Of a stretch of DNA of 64,000 nucleotides, positions 51,301-59,854 are shown piece by piece. Position 1 is the stretch's first letter; each line of letters opens with the position of its first letter. The notes under the pieces are model-generated. The model ran no database searches, was not told the origin of the DNA, and saw nothing but the letters and a program-made list of their open reading frames with translations. Source of the DNA: MKSF01 sp037190225 (GTDB lineage: Bacteria > Bacteroidota > Bacteroidia > Chitinophagales > Chitinophagaceae); NCBI GenBank assembly GCA_037190225.1, contig JBBCJL010000001.1, forward strand, positions 484,457-548,456. The letters run 5' to 3'. The position numbers and the translations under genes were made by a program.

Positions 51301-52006
51301 AACGCCGGAACTGGAAGGCTATATCTATGAGTGGAGCCCGTCCATGTATATCGGTACTCCGGACAGAGCTAGTATGAAATTCTTCGCGCCGGTAGGACTA
51401 TATAAGATATATATGAGCGTAAAAACGCCGGGCGCGGGATGTTCCGCTACCGACAGTATGATGATCAATGTGGTTCCGCCGCTGACCCTGGGTGGCATAG
51501 AGCCTAAGGATACCCTGATAAGATACGGAGATGAGATCCAGCTGCGTGCTATCGGAGAGGAAGCGGTCATGTGGACCTGGAGCCCGCTGGATTATATCCA
51601 GGATGCGATGCTGCCTGTGATCACCGTGAAACCGGAACGTGATATGGTCTATAGTGTAAGAGCCTGGGATCAGTACGGTTGTTTTGCTGATGATGAGGCG
51701 CGTGTAAGAGTGCACCATCAGCCGAGACTTTTCATTCCCAATGCTTTTAGTCCTAATGGTGACGGCTTGAATGATGTATTCAGGGTTGAGAACATAACAT
51801 ATGAAAAGCTGCTTTCCTTCAAAGTGTTTAACCGCCTGGGAGAACTGGTGTTCGAGACCATTGATCCGAACAAGGGCTGGGATGGCACCAATAAGGCAGG
51901 AAAAGCGTTGCCGTCTGACGTGTACTACTATTACATTCAGATCTCAGGACCAACAGAAGAGACCAAGAATATAGAATATAAAGGTGATATTACGCTTATA
52001 AGATAA
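48395..52006 (+). CDS. Giant secreted beta-propeller protein with T9SS type B sorting domain
   Basis: A 1203-residue secreted protein. The signal (about 1-24) is followed by a domain starting IIENKGQWGTQAKYRAEIS, typical of the DUF7948 N-terminus. Repeats of the SBBP/beta-propeller sort follow (LALLSADGSTLLASTYLGG, LTKLSPDLTTLLYSTFLGG, LALFDVNSSSYVASTYLGT). Next come Ig/PKD-like domains with Cys pairs (about 760-1100). The final 85 residues (FIPNAFSPNGDGLNDVF to the end) are the gliding-motility-associated (CHU_C) type B sorting domain. It is exported by the type IX system; the role is probably adhesive or structural. A 20-bp terminator follows. Confidence 0.93.
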   Translation: MLNKIVFMAVLGIGVQGLTGVSYAHTHGDGHPQPGNLKIIENKGQWGTQAKYRAEISYGAMYLTDGGFVYNFSSSEDYAKIDKILHDEKKADVDVSGMPIRNHAYKVNFLGANTDVRYVPAEKNVTKFNYFIGSDPSKWVSNAAVYGAVTQQNVYNGIDIKVYSSEHSLKYDVVVAPQADPSLVKLQFEGVKPVLNGKGDLVVRTSVNEVVEKAPYTYQVVEGREVEVPSRYKLNGNILSFEFPRGYDKSLPLIIDPNLLFVNFSGASTGTFYAHSTAYDLDGNTITGALSSNGAGWPTTVGAYNTTFGTGNTACIHKYNVDGSVLLFGTYVGAGTGGGMLPNTIRTDAQGRIYFGGSTTNAALPITTGAYQATIGGGADIYLALLSADGSTLLASTYLGGSSHEGSQMNTTTAFTALGSQTTSLTPTDIAVDGDGNVWVASNTGSSNFPVTSNAYQSTLTGSHDVTLTKLSPDLTTLLYSTFLGGTGWDGATSVEFDATRNYIGISGFTNSPNFPTSQGAYHTTARGGVDGLLALFDVNSSSYVASTYLGTSAEDFAARIAFDCAGNVFATGRTQGNYPITATGSFVVPNGFIFIDKLTPGLTGSMASTRTGAAHTSIVPSAMMVDVCGNILVATIVNNTSQLNMPLTPDAFETTPRAFYFAAFAPDFSDLVFGSYFGSTGNQDHFHPGICRIDPAGVIYHAVCSPTSGANWAPNRTPHAVHPDKLNGTTNDNVTFKFDFEAFSVKVTGETPEGGNVNQNHAIRGCKSAYLHYKRGKADTFDLVLRLEILGDAINGVDYAFLADSLVIPANDTVATLEIKALLANPATGPRRVIINTMAPCACDGNRDNIMSSDTVLILDSVYVKVLTPLDTTCPGDQITIQAEIDPTLDFFWTPANLIPDATGLTITPSPVLTTFFTIEASQPGAPSTCPPRRATYMAYVEPYPEISVENDYLTVCYRDSIGLTMQVTPELEGYIYEWSPSMYIGTPDRASMKFFAPVGLYKIYMSVKTPGAGCSATDSMMINVVPPLTLGGIEPKDTLIRYGDEIQLRAIGEEAVMWTWSPLDYIQDAMLPVITVKPERDMVYSVRAWDQYGCFADDEARVRVHHQPRLFIPNAFSPNGDGLNDVFRVENITYEKLLSFKVFNRLGELVFETIDPNKGWDGTNKAGKALPSDVYYYYIQISGPTEETKNIEYKGDITLIR

Positions 52007-52022
52007 GCTGATAATCCTCCAG

Positions 52023-52064
52023 AACATAAAAAGGCTGCCCCGGACGGGGCAGCCTTTTTATGTT
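52023..52064. terminator. Perfect 20-bp palindromic terminator
   Basis: Two exact 20-base arms, starting AACATAAAAAGGCTG and ending CAGCCTTTTTATGTT, are separated by GA. It lies 16 bases past the stop of the propeller gene and works in both directions. Confidence 0.9.
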
Positions 52065-52156
52065 AAAGAATATTTTACATTTAAGTAGCGATTTGATGAA
52101 TGCTAGCATAATATGCTTTATTTTTAACCTGTATTATTGCCTACACGTACAGATTT

Positions 52157-53866
52157 ATGTTAAAAGATATTTTCAGGAAAAAGCAGATCTCGGATATTGT
52201 CAGCTACCATAGCGCCGGGGAGGGCCCGGGCTTAAAGAAAATTTTGGGTGTTAAGGACCTGACCGCTATGGGAGTGGCCGCTATCATAGGGGCGGGTATT
52301 TTCAGCAGTATCGGAAAAGCCTCTTATGAAGGAGGGCCGGCCGTGGTCTTCCTGTATATATTTACAGCCATAGCCTGTGGTTTCGCCGCGATATGCTATG
52401 CGGAGTTTGCTTCGGTGATACCGGTCTCCGGGAGCGCTTATACTTACGCCTACGTGGCATTCGGGGAGATCATCGCCTGGATGATAGGGTGGTGCCTCAT
52501 CATGGAATATGCCATCGGCAATATCGCCTGTGCCATATCCTGGAGCGACTATTTTACCGGCCTGCTCTCCAGGACACGGTTTGCTGTCCCGGAATGGCTT
52601 TGTTCCGACTACTGGAACGCTATGGAGGGATATGAGAAAGCCGTAGCCCTGCAGACCAACTTTGGCATACCTTTTCACCTGCTGGAGCAGAATGTGCAGA
52701 GCGCTTACACTGCCTGGCTGCAGGCGCCGCAGTGGGGAGGTATGAAGCTGATCATCGATGTCCCTGCCTTTATCATCGTGGTCATTATCACCGCTGTGGT
52801 CTTCGTAGGCATCCAGGAATCCAGGAGGGCCAATAACTTATTTGTCCTGCTGAAACTGGCGGTTGTCTTCCTGGTGATCGTGGCAGGCTCTTTCTATATC
52901 CAGCCGGAAAACTGGTCTCCTTTCGCTCCCAATGGTATGATAGGGGTGCTGAAAGGTGTGTCGGCCGTTTTTTTTGCCTATATCGGCTTTGATGCCATTT
53001 CCACTACTGCCGAGGAGTGCAGGAACCCGCAGCGCGACCTCCCGAGAGCTATGATGTACGCTTTGCTGATATGTGCAGTATTATATGTGCTGGTAGCGCT
53101 GGTGCTGACCGGTATGGTACACTACAGCCAACTGAAGGTAGGAGACCCGCTGGCCATGGTGTTTGACCAGAACGGCCTGTATATTATCGGTGCTATTGTG
53201 GCCTTCAGCGCCATTATTGCCACAGCATCAGTAATGCTTGTCTTCCAGATAGGCCAGCCCAGGATCTGGATGGCGATGGGCAGGGACGGCCTGCTGCCGG
53301 AAAAGTTTGCAAGCCTGCATCCCAAATGGCAGACGCCGGCTTTTGCCACCATTGTAACGGGACTGCTCGTAGGTATTCCCGCCCTGTTCATGAACCTGGA
53401 CCTGGTCATTTCGCTCACCAGCATCGGGACCTTATTTGCCTTTGTAATAGTATGCTCCGGGGTACTGGTGCTGCAGAAGCGTCCGGACAGGCCGGAGAGC
53501 AGGTTCAGGGTACCTTTTGTGAACAGCAGGTATATCGTGCCGCTGTTATTGGTGATAGCGGTGGCAGTGACACTCTATTATTATCCCGCTTATTTTACCG
53601 ACCTGTTCAGCGCGGCGGACTGGACGGATAATATCCCGATGATAGCCTTCTGGCTGGTTGCAGGCATGATGACCGTCTTGTGCGCCTGGTATGCCTTCTC
53701 CCTGATACCTGTGCTGGGTATGATAAGCTGCTTTTACCTGATGGCCCAGGAGGCTGTCAGCAACTGGCTGGGCTTCGGAGTATGGCTGCTGCTGGGGCTT
53801 GTCCTGTATTTTGCCTATGGCTACAGGAACAGCAGGTTACGGTATAAGTCCTCTGAGGTTATTTGA
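52157..53866 (+). CDS. APC-family amino acid permease
   Basis: A 569-residue transporter with about 12-14 helices. The first helix region GVAAIIGAGIFSSIGKAS, with the GxG substrate-binding turn, and the ISTTAEECRNPQRDLPRAM loop near 285 mark the amino-acid-polyamine-organocation superfamily, closest to the cationic amino acid (CAT/YfnA-like) branch. Two extra C-terminal helices extend it past the 12-helix core. There is no partner gene. It overlaps the convergent flippase by 8 bases. Substrate is a guess. Confidence 0.9.
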   Translation: MLKDIFRKKQISDIVSYHSAGEGPGLKKILGVKDLTAMGVAAIIGAGIFSSIGKASYEGGPAVVFLYIFTAIACGFAAICYAEFASVIPVSGSAYTYAYVAFGEIIAWMIGWCLIMEYAIGNIACAISWSDYFTGLLSRTRFAVPEWLCSDYWNAMEGYEKAVALQTNFGIPFHLLEQNVQSAYTAWLQAPQWGGMKLIIDVPAFIIVVIITAVVFVGIQESRRANNLFVLLKLAVVFLVIVAGSFYIQPENWSPFAPNGMIGVLKGVSAVFFAYIGFDAISTTAEECRNPQRDLPRAMMYALLICAVLYVLVALVLTGMVHYSQLKVGDPLAMVFDQNGLYIIGAIVAFSAIIATASVMLVFQIGQPRIWMAMGRDGLLPEKFASLHPKWQTPAFATIVTGLLVGIPALFMNLDLVISLTSIGTLFAFVIVCSGVLVLQKRPDRPESRFRVPFVNSRYIVPLLLVIAVAVTLYYYPAYFTDLFSAADWTDNIPMIAFWLVAGMMTVLCAWYAFSLIPVLGMISCFYLMAQEAVSNWLGFGVWLLLGLVLYFAYGYRNSRLRYKSSEVI

Positions 53867-55349
53867 TAAAAGGCAGGTACTTCCTCACCAGCTCGTTGAA
53901 CTCTTCGGAGATCTTCAGCTTCGTGCTCAGGCCCAGGAAGAGTATGCTGTAGATGCCTCCTTTCAGGAGCATATTATAGATAGGGTTGGAAAAAAAGTTC
54001 AGGAAGTAGCATGCTCCCAGGGCCGCGATGCTGACGCCGGCTATTTTGAGGGTATTGACCGTATAAGGCTGGATACCCATCTTCCTGTACAGGAATACGG
54101 ATTTCATCACCGCGTACATGGTCATGCCGATGCTGCTGGCCCAGGCCACCCCCTGCAGGCCGTAAACGTCTATCCAGTTATAGATCAGGATAACGATAAC
54201 GATAAGGCTGGAGAAGGAAAATAAGGTATTATACAGGTAATACTTGCTGAGTGTAAGGACTTCCAGGCTCAGGCCTCCCAGCACATCTATGACGTGCCCG
54301 ATAAGCAGGATCAGCATGATCTGGCTGACAGTCTCATAGCCCGGCTTGAGGAGGTTGATCAGGTATTGTATCTCACCGGCGCACAGTAAAATACCAACGG
54401 ACAGGAACAGCACCAGCAGCTGCATCACGGAAGCGCTTTTGATAAAATTGGTACGCAGCTTTTTCAGCTGCGCTTTTTGATAGGCGTCTGATAAGGAGGG
54501 CAGGGCGGAAAGGCTGAGCGCGCGTATGGGGTTTTTGATCACGCTGATGGCAAAGGCCGCAGTACCGTAGATAGCAATGGCTTCCAGGCCGTTGTAGGCC
54601 AGCGGGCCTATCAGTATCGTATCTATCTGGATGATAAGCACCGCGGAGATGACCACGAAGGTCTGATTGAAGGCAAAGGAAATGATACGCAGGATCTCCC
54701 TGTTGGTAAAATCTCCCCTGGTATAACCGAATTTAAACCCATCGAAACGGTAGATAAAATAGCCTAAGTATGCGATAGGGACCAGGTAAAGCAATACATA
54801 CCACCAGATGAACGCATCGAAATTAATGAGGTGATAGGCATACAGGAAGATCAGCGCCAGGTAGATCAGCCTGTTGAGGATCTCCCTCGCAAAGCTCTGG
54901 ATGGCCGTTTTATAGATGGATTGCAGGTAGCCTTCCATCCACAGGATAACGGACACAAGCAGGGTCAGGAGGGGGAAAAGGATATAATAGCGGGCCATCA
55001 GCAATTCATCGCCGGAGTGATACATATGGATCACCTTATCCTTGAAGATGAAGTACAGCAGGGTGATGACCGTCAGGCTCATCAGGGGGACAATTATGCT
55101 GATCGTCAGGAAAGAGGCCCGTTTGGGATGCTCCCTGTGGTATTTTTGCCCGTAGATGACGAGTGTGGAATTGAATCCCAGGATAGCGAAGTAGCAAAGC
55201 AGCATGGAAGCTTTGATCAGGTTTTGCGTAAATCCCAGGTCCGTCTTTTCAAACACCCTTATGGATAGTAAATTAATGATCAGTCCAAGGAAGACACCGG
55301 CAAAGGTCACGACCGCTGTTTTAATGGATTGCCTGATTACGATACCCAT
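53859..55349 (-). CDS. Oligosaccharide flippase-like membrane protein (MOP/Wzx type), 2
   Basis: A 496-residue membrane protein with about 14 helices. Typical parts are SIKTAVVTFAGVFLGLIINLLSIRVF at the N-terminus (helix 1), TILIGPLAYNGLEAIAIYGTAAF in the middle, and AWASSIGMTMYAVMKSVFLYR near the end. It is a polysaccharide-flippase-fold protein like the one at 46080 but not close to it in sequence. It is downstream of RicT on the same strand (42-base gap) and may be co-transcribed. Confidence 0.87.
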   Translation of the reverse strand: MGIVIRQSIKTAVVTFAGVFLGLIINLLSIRVFEKTDLGFTQNLIKASMLLCYFAILGFNSTLVIYGQKYHREHPKRASFLTISIIVPLMSLTVITLLYFIFKDKVIHMYHSGDELLMARYYILFPLLTLLVSVILWMEGYLQSIYKTAIQSFAREILNRLIYLALIFLYAYHLINFDAFIWWYVLLYLVPIAYLGYFIYRFDGFKFGYTRGDFTNREILRIISFAFNQTFVVISAVLIIQIDTILIGPLAYNGLEAIAIYGTAAFAISVIKNPIRALSLSALPSLSDAYQKAQLKKLRTNFIKSASVMQLLVLFLSVGILLCAGEIQYLINLLKPGYETVSQIMLILLIGHVIDVLGGLSLEVLTLSKYYLYNTLFSFSSLIVIVILIYNWIDVYGLQGVAWASSIGMTMYAVMKSVFLYRKMGIQPYTVNTLKIAGVSIAALGACYFLNFFSNPIYNMLLKGGIYSILFLGLSTKLKISEEFNELVRKYLPFIK

Positions 55350-55391
55350 TATAATACCATATGATTTGTTACAGATAATAAATGAGAAGTG

Positions 55392-56879
55392 CTAGGACTT
55401 CTCATTTGTATTATTATTTTTAGGTTTCTGCTCTCTTTTCTGGTGGTTGTCGGGACGGTTTCTGGGTGGCCCCTGCTTTTTATCCCTGGAGACGTTTTTA
55501 GGAGCATTGGCATTTTTCTCTCCTTTCGGCGCATTGTTATGCTGCGGCCTGGATTGCTGGGAAGCTGTAGTATTGGCGTTTTTCTCTCCCTTCGGCGCAT
55601 TATTATGCTGCGGCCTGGATTGCTGGGAAGCTGCTGCATTGGCGTTTTTCTCTCCCTGCCCTTTGCCGGAGCCGGACCTGTTCTTGGGCCTGTTCCTGGA
55701 GCCTCCGGAAGCAGCATTATTCCTCTGCTCATTGTTGCCGCTGCTTTGCTGCTTTTTCTTTTTGCTGGATTTATTAAGCGCGCTCAGCGTCACCTGGCCT
55801 ACGTCATTTACGAAGCCTGCATCTACTGTTTTCTGCACGTTACGCCTGCTGGTGCTGACGATCTCCACGGCTTCCAGCTCTGCGGCCTTTTGTCCCCTGG
55901 CGTTCATTTCCAGTATCGTATTCACCCGTTCAATGCTTAAAGGATACTGGCGTGAGCTGCCGGCCAGGCCGTACCACATCAGGTTCCGGAAAATATCCTT
56001 TTTTATAAGGAAGGCTTTCCCGGATTCCAGCTCCAGGTGGTCCGCACGGTCGGGGAACACCTTCAGGGCGTCCATATAGGTATCCAGCTCATAGTTAAGG
56101 CAGCATTTCAGCCTGCCGCACTGGCCGGAGAGCTTAGCCTGGTTGATAGAAAGGTTCTGGTACCTAGCGGTCGTGGTATTGACGGTCTTAAAGTCCGTCA
56201 GCCAGGTGCTGCAGCACAATTCCCTGCCGCAGGACCCGATACCGCCCACTTTCGCGCTTTCCTGCCTGGCGCCTATCTGGCGCATTTCTATCTTAGCCTT
56301 GAATTCGGAGGCATATACTTTGATCAGCTCCCTGAAATCCACGCGGGAATCAGCGGTATAGAAAAAGCATATCTTTTTGGAATCCGCCTGTATCTCGGCT
56401 TCCGCGATCTTCATTTCGAGGTTCAGCGATTTGGCTATTGCTCTGCTGAGTATAAGAATGTCTTTTTCTTTCGCTTTGGCGTTACGGAACACTTCTATGT
56501 CGTGTGTGGTAGACACGCGTAAGAGCTTTTTGATCTCGGAGTTCTCATTGACACCGTATTTTTTCATCTGGAGCTTTACCAGCTCGCCGGTCAGGCTTAC
56601 CTGGCCTACATCGAAGCCGCTTGCGCCTTCTACCGTGACATAGGTGCCTTTTTCTAAATGTATACGATGATCGTTCCTGAAAAAATCTTTTCTGCTGCCG
56701 TTATTGAAAGAAATTTCAACAATATGATAAGGTTTACCGAGCTCGCTGAGCGGAATATCGGCCAGCCAGTTGAAAACATTCAGCCTGTTACACCCGCCGC
56801 TGCTGCACCCGCCGTTAGATTGACATCCTTTTACTTTTGTATCGCCTTGAGAGCCACATCCACAATTTCCACAAGCCAT
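55392..56879 (-). CDS. PSP1-domain protein (RicT/YaaT-like) with a repeat-rich tail
   Basis: A 495-residue cytoplasmic protein. The N-terminus is Cys/Gly-rich (ACGNCGCGSQGD, then SSGGC). The PSP1 domain (about 40-330) includes SCGRELCCSTWLTDF and SGQCGRLKCCLNYE, the Cys motifs that in Bacillus RicT help hold Fe-S clusters of the RicAFT complex. The C-terminal 120 residues are low complexity (Asn, Gln, Lys, Pro) with two 22-residue repeats starting GEKNAN. PSP1/RicT proteins act in RNA processing and developmental control; in Bacteroidota the role is not defined. Confidence 0.9.
   Translation of the reverse strand: MACGNCGCGSQGDTKVKGCQSNGGCSSGGCNRLNVFNWLADIPLSELGKPYHIVEISFNNGSRKDFFRNDHRIHLEKGTYVTVEGASGFDVGQVSLTGELVKLQMKKYGVNENSEIKKLLRVSTTHDIEVFRNAKAKEKDILILSRAIAKSLNLEMKIAEAEIQADSKKICFFYTADSRVDFRELIKVYASEFKAKIEMRQIGARQESAKVGGIGSCGRELCCSTWLTDFKTVNTTTARYQNLSINQAKLSGQCGRLKCCLNYELDTYMDALKVFPDRADHLELESGKAFLIKKDIFRNLMWYGLAGSSRQYPLSIERVNTILEMNARGQKAAELEAVEIVSTSRRNVQKTVDAGFVNDVGQVTLSALNKSSKKKKQQSSGNNEQRNNAASGGSRNRPKNRSGSGKGQGEKNANAAASQQSRPQHNNAPKGEKNANTTASQQSRPQHNNAPKGEKNANAPKNVSRDKKQGPPRNRPDNHQKREQKPKNNNTNEKS
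55513..55644 (-). repeat. Two 66-bp direct repeats in the tail of the RicT-like gene
   Basis: Units at 55513-55578 and 55579-55644 differ at only a few bases and keep frame, giving two 22-residue copies; partial copies flank them. Slippage could change the number without breaking the gene. Confidence 0.9.
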
Positions 56880-57092
56880 ATTTTTATTCTGAATTTTATA
56901 TTAAGTCTGTTTAAAATGATTATACACCGGAAATTTACAACAGGTGCTGTAAACTTCATCAGTGTTAAACGATATATTGATTGTACTTTCTGATAGAGGA
57001 AGATCACATCGTATCTCCGCAGCTATAATGTGTAAAAAATCACCTAAAGGTAATAAAAAGATGTGTATTATAAATTAATAATACGCATTATT

Positions 57093-58004
57093 CTACTCAT
57101 TCAGGTTATCAAAGCTCTTTTTAAGGTCCGTTTCGGTAAATACCTGCTCGAATATTTTGTCCGCGATGGCATCCAGGTCCTTCGAGGTATCCGTGTCATA
57201 AACGCTGAGGACATAAAAGTAGGGGTGCGGAATAGGATCAATATTGCCGGTCTTGGGGTTTTTCAGGTTTTTGATCTTTTCCACAAAACCCAGGTACTGG
57301 ACGACAATGGTATCATTATGACGAATGGTGAACTTTTTACTGTAAACCGTGTAGTCCTGCTCTGCCTTTTTGTCGAACAGCCCTCTTGTGACCCGCTGGC
57401 TCCTCTCCGTAAAGCCTTTCAGCTCGCCATGGTAAAGCCGTTTCAGCAGTCCCAGCTGCTCATCCGGGCTGATCAGCAGGGTGCCGTTATTCCAGAAATT
57501 AACGAGATCGCCTTCATACTTACGGTTGCCGTATTTGATGGTATCTATAAAATGCTTCATCTCAGCCTGCGTGATCTTCCGGGTGAGCTGTCTGAAATAA
57601 GGGAAAGCGTTGACCCGGAAAGCCTCTGACAGCGTCAGGTCCCTGCTCCAGTCTGCCTGGTAGCCGGGCGCGCTGGTGTCCGTAATCACGGCAGCCTGCC
57701 CGTTCACAAAGCTGTAATATTGCCCGTCCCAGGGGATGCGGAACTGCTCGGTCGGCGCCACTGCGCTTTCGATGGCTGCCAGTGCCGCGAATATCTGGTA
57801 AGTGCTGCCCGCCGTCAAAGGGGTTGAATTAAACTCCTTATTGTAATAAAGCACCCTTTCTTTGTTATTGTCAATATACTCCAGGGCCCCATGCACCTGA
57901 TGCTCCTTAAAGAACCGTTCCCATTCAGGGTGCTCTTCGATCCGGGCATCCCTGCACCCTGCTGCTGTTACAACAGCTAATAATAAAATTATATATTTAT
58001 ACAT
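57093..58004 (-). CDS. Class D beta-lactamase-like lipoprotein lacking key catalytic residues
   Basis: A 303-residue lipoprotein (lipobox AAGC, Cys 17). Order and spacing of class D/penicillin-binding transpeptidase features are visible: GSTYQIFAAL (S67), IPWDGQYY near 91, LSEAFRVNAFPYFRQL near 125, YGN (158-160) and FWNNGTLLISPDEQL near 170. But the carboxylysine position is Gln70 (STYQ instead of STFK), the SxV motif reads NAF, and the region of KTG reads YSKKFTI. So the fold is likely kept and beta-lactamase chemistry is likely lost. It may bind cell-wall peptides or act as a sensor. Confidence 0.7.
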   Translation of the reverse strand: MYKYIILLLAVVTAAGCRDARIEEHPEWERFFKEHQVHGALEYIDNNKERVLYYNKEFNSTPLTAGSTYQIFAALAAIESAVAPTEQFRIPWDGQYYSFVNGQAAVITDTSAPGYQADWSRDLTLSEAFRVNAFPYFRQLTRKITQAEMKHFIDTIKYGNRKYEGDLVNFWNNGTLLISPDEQLGLLKRLYHGELKGFTERSQRVTRGLFDKKAEQDYTVYSKKFTIRHNDTIVVQYLGFVEKIKNLKNPKTGNIDPIPHPYFYVLSVYDTDTSKDLDAIADKIFEQVFTETDLKKSFDNLNE

Positions 58005-58212
58005 GATCGTTTTAACAAATAGCCGCCGCGCGGATTGAAAAATTAGCGCAAAAGTACGACTTTATCATTCGTTACATTGCAAACAGCCCGAAATTTAAAA
58101 TGTATTAAAAAGTTGCCGGGCTGGCCGGCCGGAAATTAACATCTTATAAATCCCGGCCCGGAACGAAAGCTGGAGGAGCGTAAGATATTACTGTATATTT
58201 GCATACTGTATT

Positions 58213-59718
58213 ATGAAAACGTACCGGCATACTATCCTGAGGGTTTCCTGTGGTCTTTTATTCTTGCTATATTCAGCGTTGCTGCAGGCGCAGACTTATA
58301 AATTCGACTTCAACGATCAATGCGATGCGGCCTATGATAAGATCATGTCCTTCCGTACGGAAGAGGGTATGAGTATCATAAAGGAGCAGCTCAGCAGCGA
58401 TCCGTATAACCTGGTGCCGGTTTACCTGGAAAACTACGAGGACCTTATCGTACTGATGTTCAATGGTGATGCACAGGAGTATCAGAAGCGGCGTAAAAAC
58501 CTGGACAGCCGTTTGACGAAGCTGAATAAGGGAAGCAGCAAGGATCCCTGGCTTAATTTCACCAGGGCCAATCTCTACCTGCAATGGGCGCTTATCAAGA
58601 TCAGGTTTGGAGATTATATGGCCGCTGCCAATGATTTCAGGAGGTCCTACCAGCTTATCAGGCTGAATAAGGACATCTTTCCTGATTTCAAATATAACAA
58701 CATCGTGTATGGGCTGGAAGAAGCTATAGTAGGCAGCGTGCCGGACAAGCATAAATGGCTCACGGCTGTGCTGGGTATGAAAGGGGATGTAAAAAAAGGC
58801 ACAGCCAAGATCGTGGATTTCCTGAACACAAGGGACGGCACTACCCGGCACCTGCGGGCGGAAGCTATCTTTTATTATGTTTACCTGAAATTTACCCTGT
58901 TGTCGGAAAAGGAAGCGGTATGGGATTACCTGCAGAAATCCGAGCTGGATTACAGGGGAAATCACCTGTTTGCCTTCCTGAAATCCAATATAGCCTTAAG
59001 CATGAACAAGGCGGCGGAAGCAGAGCACCTGCTGAAAGGCATTACCCGGAACAGCAGCTACCTGGAGGTCCCTTTGCTGGATTATTACCTGGGCGTGGCT
59101 TATTTTTATAATAATAACGAAGCCTGCAAGGCCCGGTTTGATTCCTTCCTTAAAAACTACAGCGGACAGGCCTTTGTAAAGGATGCTTACCATAAATTGA
59201 GCATTTACAGCTATGTGAATAATGACGAATCCCTGTACCGGTCCTATAAGGAAAATATATTGAAGAAGGGCAATACCCTCATAGAAAGCGATAAGCAGGC
59301 GGAGCGGTTTGCAGGCAGCGATAACCCTTTGCATAGGGAGCTGCTGCTGGCACGTATGTATTCGGATGGCGGCTATATCCAGAAGAGCCTGCAGGTGCTG
59401 CAAAAGATACAGGAAAGCAGTCTCTCGGATATCGGTCATAAGGCCGAATACCATTACCGGTTTGCCAAAGTATATGTTATCCAGAAAAAAAATGACAATG
59501 CCATTGTGCATTATAAAAAGACCATAGAGCTGGGCGACGGCAGGCAGGAGCACTATGCGGCGCGGTCGTGCATAGAGCTGGGGGAGCTGTATGAAGCAAG
59601 AGGACAAAAGAGCACCGCGCTGGATTATTATAAAAAATGCCTGGCTATGAAAAATCACGATTATAAATCCTCCCTGGACCAGAAAGCAAAGGCTGCTATC
59701 AACAGGTTGAACAACTGA
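58213..59718 (+). CDS. Secreted TPR-repeat protein
   Basis: A 501-residue protein with a signal peptide (ending LLQAQ). Helix pairs fit TPR repeats, most clearly near the end: HYRFAKVYVIQKKNDNAIVHY, then CIELGELYEARGQKSTALDYY. An N-terminal block (FNDQCDAAYDKIMSFRTEEG) precedes them. No enzyme motif. A -7 element TATATTTG lies at 58194-58201, 12 bases before the start. Likely a periplasmic scaffold; partner unknown. Confidence 0.82.
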   Translation: MKTYRHTILRVSCGLLFLLYSALLQAQTYKFDFNDQCDAAYDKIMSFRTEEGMSIIKEQLSSDPYNLVPVYLENYEDLIVLMFNGDAQEYQKRRKNLDSRLTKLNKGSSKDPWLNFTRANLYLQWALIKIRFGDYMAAANDFRRSYQLIRLNKDIFPDFKYNNIVYGLEEAIVGSVPDKHKWLTAVLGMKGDVKKGTAKIVDFLNTRDGTTRHLRAEAIFYYVYLKFTLLSEKEAVWDYLQKSELDYRGNHLFAFLKSNIALSMNKAAEAEHLLKGITRNSSYLEVPLLDYYLGVAYFYNNNEACKARFDSFLKNYSGQAFVKDAYHKLSIYSYVNNDESLYRSYKENILKKGNTLIESDKQAERFAGSDNPLHRELLLARMYSDGGYIQKSLQVLQKIQESSLSDIGHKAEYHYRFAKVYVIQKKNDNAIVHYKKTIELGDGRQEHYAARSCIELGELYEARGQKSTALDYYKKCLAMKNHDYKSSLDQKAKAAINRLNN

Positions 59719-59854
59719 TAGGTCCCTCCCGCGGCAGCCACGTGGAACCGGACCGGGAAATATGCTGCCGGAAATACCGGCGCTTCTTTGGAATTACAGG
59801 CTATTAATATTTATTTTACCGGTTCAAAGTATTTAGCCACCTTAGGAATCAGGA

